Assembly (NCBI GenBank): GCA_945788595.1 | Contig: CALZMS010000071.1 | Span: forward strand, 1 to 6,015 | DNA length: 6,015 nucleotides | DNA from: an uncultured Lachnospiraceae bacterium | GTDB taxonomy: Bacteria; Bacillota; Clostridia; Lachnospirales; Lachnospiraceae | Direction: 5' to 3' | Shown: positions 1 through 5,635 of the stretch, in pieces | Position numbering within the stretch: the stretch's first letter is position 1 | Layout: every line of letters starts with the position of its first letter | Program-made: the position numbers and the translations under genes | Notes under the pieces: generated by a model | Seen by the model: only the letters and a program-made list of their open reading frames with translations | Told to the model about the DNA's origin: nothing | Databases searched by the model: none

Positions 1-241
1 GAGCTCTTGTTGAACCCTGTCTTGCATGACCGGTTCCTTTCTGTCTCCAGGGTTTTCTTCCGCCTCCGCTGACTTCAGAGCGGGTTTTTGCTTTCTGAGT
101 ACCCTGACGATTATTTGCAAGCTGGAGAACAACTGCCTGATGTACCAGATTCTCGTTGATCTCAACTCCGAAAACGGCATCGTTCAGTTCGATTGTTCCA
201 ACTTCATTGCCTTCCATATTAAATACAGATACGTTTGCCAT
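1..241 (-). CDS. rplD: 50S ribosomal protein L4, N-terminal 80 codons (partial)
   Basis: Structural protein of the large ribosomal subunit; in E. coli L4 also represses its own S10 operon. The visible N-terminus opens [15 protein letters not shown], and the 23S-binding loop signature [17 protein letters not shown] lies at residues 61-77. This is the classic L4 motif with the usual G-T-G-x-A-R core; most bacteria have Arg where this protein has His72. The ATG at 241 is preceded by AAAGGAGG eight bases upstream. Only 26 bases separate it from the rplC stop, so the two are co-transcribed and probably translationally coupled. The gene runs off the left edge of the window, so the C-terminal globular part is not visible. 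Identification is certain; completeness cannot be judged. Confidence 0.97.
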   Translation of the reverse strand, partial: MANVSVFNMEGNEVGTIELNDAVFGVEINENLVHQAVVLQLANNRQGTQKAKTRSEVSGGGRKPWRQKGTGHARQGSTRA

Positions 242-267
242 CTGTGTGTCCTCCTTTCCTGTAAAGC

Positions 268-903
268 TTACTTACCGGACTTAACGGTTTCTTTGATAGT
301 TACCATTGCTTTCTTCGGTCCCGGTACAGCGCCCTTAACCAGAAGCAGATTGTTTTCAGCATCTACTCTTACGATTTCCAGATTCTGAACAGTTACTTTC
401 TTGTTGCCCATCTGACCCGGCATCTTTTTGCCTTTGAATACACGGCTCGGATCGGAAGAAGAACCATTGGAACCTGCATGACGATGGAATTTGGAACCGT
501 GAGCCATCGGTCCTCTGCTCTGACCGTGTCTCTTGATAGCGCCCTGGAATCCTTTACCTTTGGAAATGGCGGTCACATCGATCTTGTCGCCAGCGACAAA
601 GATGTCAGCTTTGATTTCCTGGCCTAATGCATAGCTTTCTGCATCTTCCAGTTTGAACTCTCTGATGTATCTCTTGTAGGATACGCCAGCTTTGTCAAAG
701 TGTCCTTTCAGCGGTTTGTTGACCAGTTTTTCTCTCTTGTCAGCAAAACCAACCTGCACTGCGCTATAACCGTCGTTCTCAACAGTTTTAACCTGTGTAA
801 CAACAACAGGACCAGCCTGCAGTACTGTTACGGGAGTAAGTACTCCGTCTTCGTTGAAGATTTGAGTCATTCCGACTTTGGTAGCTAAGATAGCTTTCTT
901 CAT
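268..903 (-). CDS. rplC: 50S ribosomal protein L3
   Basis: Early-assembly protein of the large subunit whose central extension reaches towards the peptidyl-transferase centre. The 211-residue length is normal for bacteria. The start [16 protein letters not shown] is the standard L3 opening. The long extension at about residues 115-165 holds [15 protein letters not shown] and the glycine/serine-rich loop [19 protein letters not shown]. That loop lacks the E. coli-type glutamine that is methylated there. The second barrel half ends in [25 protein letters not shown]. The ATG at 903 follows AGGAGG with an eight-base spacer. It is the second gene of the S10 operon, after rpsJ and before rplD. The unusually long, structured spacer in front of it (904-1039) may give it separate translational control. 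Confidence 0.98.
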   Translation of the reverse strand: MKKAILATKVGMTQIFNEDGVLTPVTVLQAGPVVVTQVKTVENDGYSAVQVGFADKREKLVNKPLKGHFDKAGVSYKRYIREFKLEDAESYALGQEIKADIFVAGDKIDVTAISKGKGFQGAIKRHGQSRGPMAHGSKFHRHAGSNGSSSDPSRVFKGKKMPGQMGNKKVTVQNLEIVRVDAENNLLLVKGAVPGPKKAMVTIKETVKSGK

Positions 904-920
904 TCTTTTTACCTCCTGTT

Positions 921-1000
921 AATCTACAGCGGATCGCTCTTGGCGATCATCCTAGAACAGTAGATATATGTGGAATGATGAATCATTACTTCTATATCTA
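921..1000 (-). promoter_or_regulatory. Structured RNA in the rpsJ-rplC spacer, two competing hairpins
   Basis: Read on the minus-strand transcript, hairpin 1 pairs UAGAUAUA (1000-993) with UAUAUCUA (968-961). Inside it a second symmetric stem pairs AAUGAU (987-982) with AUCAUU (979-974). Hairpin 2 pairs AUCUAC-complementary arms GUAGAU (927-922) and AUCUAC (965-960), enclosing a perfect GAUCGC/GCGAUC stem (948-943 with 937-932) and a five-base loop. The two outer stems share bases 961-965, so they cannot both form fully. Hairpin 2 ends four bases before the rplC Shine-Dalgarno (912-917). The pairings are seen directly; a regulatory role is inferred. No recognised riboswitch or r-protein leader was matched from memory. 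Confidence 0.5.
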
Positions 1001-1039
1001 AAGCTTCAGGACTGTTACCAAATTTGTTTTACAGAAACA

Positions 1040-1357
1040 TTATTTCTGTTTCATCTTGATATCGATATATACACCTGCCGGCATTTCCAGTCTGCTCAGA
1101 GCATCTACAGTTTTCTGAGTCGGTGCAATGATATCGATCAGTCTTTTATGAGTTCTCTGCTCGAACTGCTCGCGGCTGTCTTTATATTTGTGAACAGCAC
1201 GAAGAATTGTAACTACCTCTTTCTTTGTCGGAAGGGGTACCGGTCCGCTCACCACAGATCCGTTCTTCTTTACAGTTTCGATGATTTTAGCTGCAGATGC
1301 ATCAACCAGCTGATGATCATAAGCTTTCAGTGTGATTCTCATTACTTGACTTGCCAT
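1040..1357 (-). CDS. rpsJ: 30S ribosomal protein S10 (NusE)
   Basis: Small-subunit head protein that also acts in transcription antitermination as NusE with NusB and links NusG-bound polymerase to the ribosome. The 105-residue product has [22 protein letters not shown] at its N-terminal end, the S10 signature [16 protein letters not shown] at residues 36-51, the [17 protein letters not shown] loop around 56-72, and the closing strand [10 protein letters not shown]. The open frame extends upstream to 1441, but the ATG at 1357 is preferred. It gives the family-standard [11 protein letters not shown] start and follows AAAAGGAGG. The gap from GGAGG to ATG is 11 bases, slightly long, and contains seven U residues that are part of the leader structure. 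It is the first gene of the S10 operon here; no tuf or fusA lies just upstream. Confidence 0.97.
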   Translation of the reverse strand: MASQVMRITLKAYDHQLVDASAAKIIETVKKNGSVVSGPVPLPTKKEVVTILRAVHKYKDSREQFEQRTHKRLIDIIAPTQKTVDALSRLEMPAGVYIDIKMKQK

Positions 1358-1578
1358 AAAAAAAGTCGCCTCCTTTTCGCTTTTTCGAGCGACAAGCGGT
1401 GACTGTACACTTTCCCGTGTGTGTCCCAAAGGGCTGCACACGTTGTTTCCATACTCTCAATGGACGTTGTAAGTTTTGTACAGTGACTTGTCGTCAGTTA
1501 TCTTGAACTTGACATTCGCTCCACGGAAAACCTGTCTTTCGACAGCAACCTCACGTTTCATCGCTATCATGTCACAAC
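1358..1578 (-). promoter_or_regulatory. Long 5' leader of the S10 operon with SD-sequestering hairpin and competing long-range stem
   Basis: This gene-free stretch is transcribed ahead of rpsJ from the promoter at 1585-1613. On the RNA the following pairings are visible. (1) UGACAU/AUGUCA, 1574-1569 with 1515-1510, enclosing a CUGUC-GAAA-GACAG hairpin. (2) A long-range stem, CGACAAG (1493-1487) with CUUGUCG (1396-1390), continued by ACUGUACA (1484-1477) with UGUACAGU (1409-1402). (3) Inside it, a hairpin CGUGUG-CAG-CCC / GGG-ACA-CACACG (1442-1416). (4) A hairpin GUCGCUC / GAG(G)CGAC (1393-1387 with 1372-1365) that ties up part of the rpsJ Shine-Dalgarno and is followed directly by seven U. 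Stems 2 and 4 share bases 1390-1393. In E. coli L4 controls the S10 operon through its leader; whether L4 acts here is inference. Confidence 0.6.
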
Positions 1579-1584
1579 GTTTGC

Positions 1585-1613
1585 ATTATACAAGAAACCC
1601 CTCGCCTTGGCAA
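1585..1613 (-). promoter_or_regulatory. Sigma-A type promoter of the S10 operon
   Basis: On the minus strand, TTGCCA (1613-1608) is separated by exactly 17 bases from a perfect TATAAT (1590-1585). Transcription would begin near 1578, giving a leader of about 220 nt before rpsJ. The -35 box and the spacer lie within the hairpin at 1595-1620. The near-consensus boxes suit the high expression expected of ribosomal-protein genes. Confidence 0.85.
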
Positions 1614-1620
1614 GGGGTTT
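1595..1620 (-). terminator. Intrinsic terminator of the membrane-protein gene, overlapping the S10 promoter
   Basis: Inverted repeat AAACCCCT (1595-1602) / AGGGGTTT (1613-1620) with an inner GCC/GGC. In minus-strand RNA the remaining opposed bases form a U-G wobble, so the stem is unbroken; in plus-strand RNA they would be a C-A mismatch. This favours the minus strand as the functional one. It is followed on that strand by a modest U-rich tail, UUUCUU. It lies 57 bases after the stop codon of the upstream gene. A T5 run also follows on the plus side, but no plus-strand gene is there to terminate. Confidence 0.75.
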
Positions 1621-1676
1621 TTGAATATTTTTGTACTTTTTCTTGTACAATCGCAATACTGTATTTCTTCCTTATA

Positions 1677-2810
1677 TTATAATGTAGAGGAATAATCCAG
1701 AAGAGTCAGTCCCAGATCTTTATCTTCAATGATATCCGGCTCATCTCCTGCCAGAATCGCTTTTCGGATCAACTCATCCGCGCTATAACAGGGCATCACA
1801 ATTTCCTGTGAATCTTCCTGAACCTCTTCCTGAGAAGCGGCAGCGGCTTCGTCCTCGCCGGAGGATTCACCCTGGCCGTCTGTGTCATCTTTTGTTGCTC
1901 TAGACAGTTCCTGTGTCAGTGCCATCTCCAGATCAATGACCGGTTCCTCTGTATTTTCAGTTTGTGAAGCAGTGCCCTGTTCCTCCGCCATGGCACTGGC
2001 CACAGAAGATGCTATCTCTACCCGGGCTGCTTCAAACAGATCTGCTGTATTCTGCACCGGTTCTTCCTCCGCTTCTGCCTCAATTGCTCTTGTAGTCGGT
2101 TCTTCACTGAGATGTCTGGCTTCTTTCTTCGCAGCTTTTCTGGCTCTTTTAGCGGCTTTCTTTTCTTCTTTCTTTTTCAGATATTCCTCGTACTCTTCGT
2201 CTTCATCCTCATCCTGCGCATCTCTGTCCGCTTTCTTTTTGGCTTTCTTTTCTTTTTTCAGCCTTTTCTTTTCTTCGCGGGCCTGTTCCAGTTCTTCGGC
2301 ATCGCCGTCTTCGTCATCTTCTTCCTCTTCTTTCAGCTTATCTTTTCTCCAGATCTCAGAAAGAATAAAAAGTAGCAGAAGCAATATCGCCACAAGACCA
2401 ATGATTACCCAGCCTTTCACAGAACCGGCAGCCACTGCCAGATATCCCAGCACCGGTACAGTGACATAGGCAACACACAGAGAAGATACTGTTTTTTCCA
2501 CAGTCTGTGCAGCATCATTTCTGGCATCCTTTAATACAACGGTATCACTCTCAGCATCCACTGCATTCACACGATACAGATATTTGGAGCCGTCTGACTC
2601 TTCCACAAACACATTGTCTGCAAATTCGACATCCTGTAAACTCTTTGTCTGCCCGTATACGACCGTTCCCACTGACAGATTTGTCTCTACTCTGTCGTTT
2701 TCAATAATGTTCATCTCCACACCCAAAAGTGACGGAACCAGCAGTGCTGCCGCCGACAATAGGGCACAGACCAGAACGAGATTTACGATGACCTTCAAAA
2801 ACTTTGACAT
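1677..2810 (-). CDS. Membrane protein: SipW-like signal-peptidase fold lacking catalytic residues, with long charged tail
   Basis: Predicted 377-residue membrane protein of unknown role. Residues 7-29 form a transmembrane helix. Residues 31-130 form a probably extracytoplasmic domain, and residues 133-152 a second helix (GWVIIGLVAILLLLLFIL). The order resembles SipW/S26B signal peptidases: VGTVVYGQ (47-54) sits where these have VGSVV, LYRV (78-81) where they have HRV, and VTVPVLGYLAVAAG (116-129) where they have IPYLGY. The catalytic Ser-Met would fall at Arg40-Val41 and the His at Tyr79, so protease activity is unlikely. Residues 155-235 alternate acidic and Lys/Arg/Ala-rich blocks, probably a charged helix or coiled coil in the cytoplasm. 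An acidic, Ala/Gln/Ser-rich linker follows to about 338, then a more ordered end, MPCYSADELIRKAILAG. The ATG at 2810 follows AAGGAG by seven bases. An in-frame ATG at 2900 lies within the promoter and is rejected. The family assignment is inferred from motif order only. Confidence 0.75.
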   Translation of the reverse strand: MSKFLKVIVNLVLVCALLSAAALLVPSLLGVEMNIIENDRVETNLSVGTVVYGQTKSLQDVEFADNVFVEESDGSKYLYRVNAVDAESDTVVLKDARNDAAQTVEKTVSSLCVAYVTVPVLGYLAVAAGSVKGWVIIGLVAILLLLLFILSEIWRKDKLKEEEEDDEDGDAEELEQAREEKKRLKKEKKAKKKADRDAQDEDEDEEYEEYLKKKEEKKAAKRARKAAKKEARHLSEEPTTRAIEAEAEEEPVQNTADLFEAARVEIASSVASAMAEEQGTASQTENTEEPVIDLEMALTQELSRATKDDTDGQGESSGEDEAAAASQEEVQEDSQEIVMPCYSADELIRKAILAGDEPDIIEDKDLGLTLLDYSSTL

Positions 2811-2817
2811 TTTCGTA

Positions 2818-2823
2818 CTCCTT
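2818..2823 (-). promoter_or_regulatory. Ribosome-binding site that fixes the start of the membrane-protein gene
   Basis: AAGGAG on the minus strand, seven bases before the ATG at 2810. It decides against the in-frame ATG at 2900, which overlaps the -10 box and has no Shine-Dalgarno site. Confidence 0.85.
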
Positions 2824-2898
2824 ATTGCTATATTACTCCCCACAGCAAAATACACTTTGCATCTGCTTTCTCTGTTTTGCAGATACAATTCATTCTTC

Positions 2899-2926
2899 AT
2901 TATAACACATTACTGACTCATTGCAA
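2899..2926 (-). promoter_or_regulatory. Extended -10 promoter of the membrane-protein gene
   Basis: Minus strand TTGCAA (2926-2921), 16 bases, then TATAAT (2904-2899) with an upstream TGT giving the extended -10 form TGnTATAAT. The expected start near 2892 gives an untranslated leader of about 80 nt. The promoter is back to back with the plus-strand promoter at 2965-2993. Confidence 0.8.
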
Positions 2927-2964
2927 GATTTTTAAAAGCATGTCTGCAGCAGTCAGATTGGCAG

Positions 2965-2993
2965 TTGCCTAATATGTACATCTCTATTATAAT
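2965..2993 (+). promoter_or_regulatory. Promoter of the acetyltransferase gene
   Basis: TTGCCT (2965-2970), 17 bases, TATAAT (2988-2993), giving a short leader of about 25 nt before the ATG at 3024. The imperfect dyad ATTGGCA/TGCC(T)AAT at 2957-2973 covers the -35 box and could be an operator, though this is weak. The rest of the divergent spacer shows no gene. Confidence 0.8.
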
Positions 2994-3013
2994 AGGAAAA
3001 GATTCTTTTTTTT

Positions 3014-3017
3014 GGAG
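3014..3017 (+). promoter_or_regulatory. Ribosome-binding site that fixes the acetyltransferase start
   Basis: GGAG six bases before the ATG at 3024, in a T-rich context. An in-frame TTG at 3012 overlaps this site and so cannot be served by it. ATG 3024 is therefore the start. Confidence 0.75.
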
Positions 3018-3023
3018 ATTACT

Positions 3024-3779
3024 ATGAATCATGAAATAAAACTGATTGAGGATCTGTCTCTGAATGCCTGGCCTTCTCACCAGATGCAGATTTATGACAG
3101 CTGGATCCTCCGTTTTTCTTATTTTTACACTCATCGGACAAACAGTGTAGAGCAGCTTGGTCCATCCACTCTTCCGCTGGCCGAGAAAATAGCTTATTGC
3201 GAATCCATCTACCGGGATTGGGGAACACCCTGTATCTTTAAGATCAATCCTTTTCAGGTGCCTGATTTTGATGAGATGCTGTCCAGACGGCACTATGAGA
3301 TTGAACACACTACAGATGTTATGACTCTGCAGATTCCGAAAAAGATACAGCCCGCTTCCGATGTACCTGTCCGGTTAGAGGCATCGATCCGTCCTGAGTG
3401 GATCTTTTCTCTGTTCGACCTGAAAGAGATGACCAACGAGATACACCGGCAGATCGTTCCTTCTATGTACCGCGCCATTCCCAAGCGTACCATCACTGCG
3501 CACATCGAAGATAAAGGGCGCTACGTTGCCACCGGTCTGGGAATTCTCGACCGGGATTACATCGGTATTTATGCCATCCATGTAGATCCCGCCTACCGAC
3601 GGCGCCACTTTGCTCAGGCTATCTGTCAGAATCTTCTTCTCCAGGGGCAAAAACAGGGGGCTCGCAAGGCCTATCTTCAGGTCGTCCAGGGAAATACCCC
3701 CGCGCGCACCTTATATGAACGCCTTGGCTTTGAACAGCTGTATACCTACTGGTTCCGTGTCAGCCCACACTATATCTGA
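3024..3779 (+). CDS. GNAT-family N-acetyltransferase, substrate unknown
   Basis: Predicted soluble acetyl-CoA-dependent acetyltransferase of 251 residues. The C-terminal half is a typical GNAT core. Strand 4 and motif A are at about 180-200 (GIYAIHVDPAYRRRHFAQAI). Motif B is at 223-236 (GNTPARTLYERLGF) with the usual Asn, Tyr and Gly-Phe. In the pyrophosphate loop R-x-x-G-x-A the first Gly is His195, which is unusual but leaves the Arg run intact. The N-terminal half carries LNAWPSHQ (13-20), DSWILRFS (25-32) and HRTNSV (37-42). This pattern recalls two-domain acetyltransferases with an N-terminal GNAT-like half, such as Rv0428c relatives, recalled rather than searched. It is a single gene with its own promoter, divergent from the membrane-protein gene. 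Its stop overlaps the whiA stop region by 10 bp. A GNAT fold is very likely; nothing visible fixes the substrate. Confidence 0.9.
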   Translation: MNHEIKLIEDLSLNAWPSHQMQIYDSWILRFSYFYTHRTNSVEQLGPSTLPLAEKIAYCESIYRDWGTPCIFKINPFQVPDFDEMLSRRHYEIEHTTDVMTLQIPKKIQPASDVPVRLEASIRPEWIFSLFDLKEMTNEIHRQIVPSMYRAIPKRTITAHIEDKGRYVATGLGILDRDYIGIYAIHVDPAYRRRHFAQAICQNLLLQGQKQGARKAYLQVVQGNTPARTLYERLGFEQLYTYWFRVSPHYI

Positions 3780-4726
3780 TGAGTGTTCCGCAGTTTTTCC
3801 GCAATCTCTCCCAGTTTTCTCAGACGGTGATTGACACCGGATTTACCCACAGGAGGCGTCAGAAGCTCACCCAGCTCTTTCAATGAAACATCCGGATTTT
3901 CCAGCCGAATCTCTGCTATTTCGCGAAGATTCGGCGGAAGATTCTTAAACTCTCCGCACGCTTCGATCCAACGGATATCCTCAATCTGCCGTACCGCAGC
4001 AGATACTGTCTTATTCAGATTAGCCGCCTCACAATTCACCTGCCGGTTCAGATTATTACGCATTTCTTTCAGGATCCTCACATTTTCCATAGCAAACAAA
4101 TGCTGTGTGGCGCCGATACTCCCCAGAAAAGACAGAATCTGTTCACCTTCTTTCAAATAAACCACATCACTTTTCTTTCGCGTTACGATGCGAGCATCCA
4201 GATCCAGTTCATGCAGAACCTGCTGCAGCACCTGAGCTCGCACTTTTTGCTGACAGACAATTTCCAGATGGTAAGATTTCTGCGGATCACTGACGGACCC
4301 GCTGGCCAGAAAAGCGCCGCGAATATACGCACGCTTGCAGCACTCCCGTTCGAGCAGCCTTTTCTGACTGTATTCTACATTTTCCCTTACAAATCCATCT
4401 TCATCCAGCACACCTACTGCATTCAGAATATGTACAGCATCCTCATGCTCATCCACCACCAGATGATAGGTTGCCGTTTTGCTCAGATATTCATTTTTTC
4501 TGAGAATGACTGCGGCCTGAATACCAAACAGTTTTTTTACCAGAGCATAGTATTTTCTGGCCAGGCAGACATTTTCCGTACGCACTTCCAATTCATACTG
4601 GTCATCCTCATCAATTATCACCTGACCGCAGCCTGAAATAATAGCGGCCAGCTCCGCCAGGCGGCAATGTCTGCTGCTGTCCGTGATTTTTGAAAGTTCT
4701 TCTTTAATTTCACCGGAAAAAGACAT
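3770..4726 (-). CDS. whiA: DNA-binding protein WhiA
   Basis: WhiA-family protein, known in Streptomyces as a sporulation and division regulator and in Bacillus (YvcL) as affecting cell division and chromosome segregation. The 318-residue length is normal. The N-terminus MSFSGEIKEELSK is typical. The degenerate LAGLIDADG homing-endonuclease-like domain spans roughly residues 20-215, including CCKRAYIRGAFLASGSVSDP (129-148). The C-terminal helix-turn-helix region covers about 230-312, with NCEAANLNKTVSAA, LPPNLREIAEIRLENPD and VGKSGVNHRLRKLGEIAEKLR. The ATG at 4726 lies eight bases after AAAGGA, which overlaps the rapZ TGA stop; the gap between the two genes is 13 bases, so coupling is likely. 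It is the last gene of the unit in this window. No terminator follows, and the 3' end overlaps the convergent acetyltransferase gene. Confidence 0.97.
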   Translation of the reverse strand: MSFSGEIKEELSKITDSSRHCRLAELAAIISGCGQVIIDEDDQYELEVRTENVCLARKYYALVKKLFGIQAAVILRKNEYLSKTATYHLVVDEHEDAVHILNAVGVLDEDGFVRENVEYSQKRLLERECCKRAYIRGAFLASGSVSDPQKSYHLEIVCQQKVRAQVLQQVLHELDLDARIVTRKKSDVVYLKEGEQILSFLGSIGATQHLFAMENVRILKEMRNNLNRQVNCEAANLNKTVSAAVRQIEDIRWIEACGEFKNLPPNLREIAEIRLENPDVSLKELGELLTPPVGKSGVNHRLRKLGEIAEKLRNTHQI

Positions 4727-4739
4727 GCTCTATATCCTT

Positions 4740-5624
4740 TCAGTGTGCTTTTACTATAGCATCTTTTTCGATATCTCTGTGCTCCAGGCGAAGCCCAATA
4801 GTTTCTATCTGAGTCAGACGCTGATACAGCTGATTGGCCAGTGTAACAGAACGGTGTTTGCCTCCGGTACATCCTACGGCAATCACCAGCTGATGTTTAC
4901 CTTCATCAATATAATTCGGAATCAGAAACTGCAGAAGATCTGCCAGCTTATCCAGAAACAGCTGCGCCTGCTCATGTTTCATCACATAATCACTGACCGG
5001 AGCATCGTTGCCTGTCAGGGGACGAAGTTCCTCAAAATAATAGGGATTTGGAAGAAAACGCACATCAAATACCAGATCCGCATCCTCAGGAATCCCATAT
5101 TTAAAGCCAAAAGAGACCACCGAGACCATCAGACTGTTAAATTTCTGACCGCTGATAAAAATTTTCTCCAGCTCGATCTTCAGTTCCCTGGTCAGCAGAT
5201 GGCTGGTATCCAGCACATAATCCGAGCGAAGCTTGATATCCTGAAGCATCTCCCGTTCCATCCGGATACCCGGCTGAACACGGCCATTCCCTACCAGCGG
5301 GTGTTTTCTTCTCGTTTCTTTATAGCGCTTCGTCAGCACTTCATCCGAAGCATCCAGAAACAGGATCTCACATTTGATATCCAGCGCTTCCAGTTCTCCC
5401 AGTGCTTTTTCGATCTGTGCAAATGACTTGTGGCTGCGCACATCCATGCCCAGTGCCACCTGCGAAAATTCTCCAGTCACTTTATTCATCTGCACAAACT
5501 CCGCAAAACGGCCCAAAAGCGGTACCGGCAGATTGTCTACGCAAAAAAAGCCCATATCCTCCAGCATCTTTAAAGCTGTCGATTTACCGGCACCGGACAT
5601 TCCGGTCACAATAATAAATCTCAT
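4740..5624 (-). CDS. rapZ: RNase adapter / nucleotide-binding protein RapZ (YvcJ)
   Basis: P-loop ATP/GTP-binding protein. In E. coli RapZ directs RNase E to the small RNA GlmZ to tune glucosamine-6-phosphate synthesis; in Bacillus the homologue YvcJ binds and hydrolyses nucleotides, with a less clear role. The 294-residue length is normal. The Walker A motif GMSGAGKST is at 8-16, followed by MLEDMGFFCVDNLP. The conserved EILFLDASDEVLTKRYKETRRKHPL is at 86-110. The C-terminal domain holds SFGFKYGIPEDADLVFDVRFLPNPYY (171-196) and VGCTGGKHRSV (250-260), and ends with EHRDIEKD. The ATG at 5624 follows a GAGG eight bases upstream that touches the murB stop; the gap is 11 bases. Its place between murB and whiA fits a link between amino-sugar metabolism and envelope growth. 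GlmZ is not expected in Firmicutes, so the RNA target here is unknown. Confidence 0.97.
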   Translation of the reverse strand: MRFIIVTGMSGAGKSTALKMLEDMGFFCVDNLPVPLLGRFAEFVQMNKVTGEFSQVALGMDVRSHKSFAQIEKALGELEALDIKCEILFLDASDEVLTKRYKETRRKHPLVGNGRVQPGIRMEREMLQDIKLRSDYVLDTSHLLTRELKIELEKIFISGQKFNSLMVSVVSFGFKYGIPEDADLVFDVRFLPNPYYFEELRPLTGNDAPVSDYVMKHEQAQLFLDKLADLLQFLIPNYIDEGKHQLVIAVGCTGGKHRSVTLANQLYQRLTQIETIGLRLEHRDIEKDAIVKAH

Positions 5625-5635
5625 ACGTATAACCT

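Noticed and set aside
26..388. Plus-strand frame opposite rplD/rplC
   Set aside because: Antisense to highly conserved ribosomal-protein genes; the start lacks a binding site.
1358..1441. 28-residue N-terminal extension of S10 (ATG at 1441)
   Set aside because: S10 is about 100-105 residues with the start used here. The extension would translate the structured leader and has no Shine-Dalgarno site of its own.
2130..2340. Repetitive GA/TC-rich stretch as a possible DNA repeat or CRISPR array
   Set aside because: The repetition comes from Lys/Glu codons in a charged protein segment. There is no regular unit length or spacer pattern.
1882..2469. Long plus-strand frame rich in Ser/Phe opposite the membrane-protein gene
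   Set aside because: It is the antisense image of the Glu/Lys-rich coding region (GAA/AAG read as TTC/CTT). It has no ribosome-binding site and a low-complexity product.
2811..2900. Start of the membrane protein at ATG 2900
   Set aside because: It overlaps the -10 box of the gene's own promoter, so it would not be on the transcript. AAGGAG before ATG 2810 gives a clean start directly before the first membrane helix.
3012..3023. TTG start of the acetyltransferase
   Set aside because: The only Shine-Dalgarno site (GGAG, 3014-3017) overlaps the TTG and is correctly spaced for ATG 3024.
4683..5426. 247-codon plus-strand frame opposite rapZ and the whiA start
   Set aside because: The opposite strand encodes unmistakable RapZ and WhiA motifs. 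This frame shows no domain, promoter or Shine-Dalgarno site.
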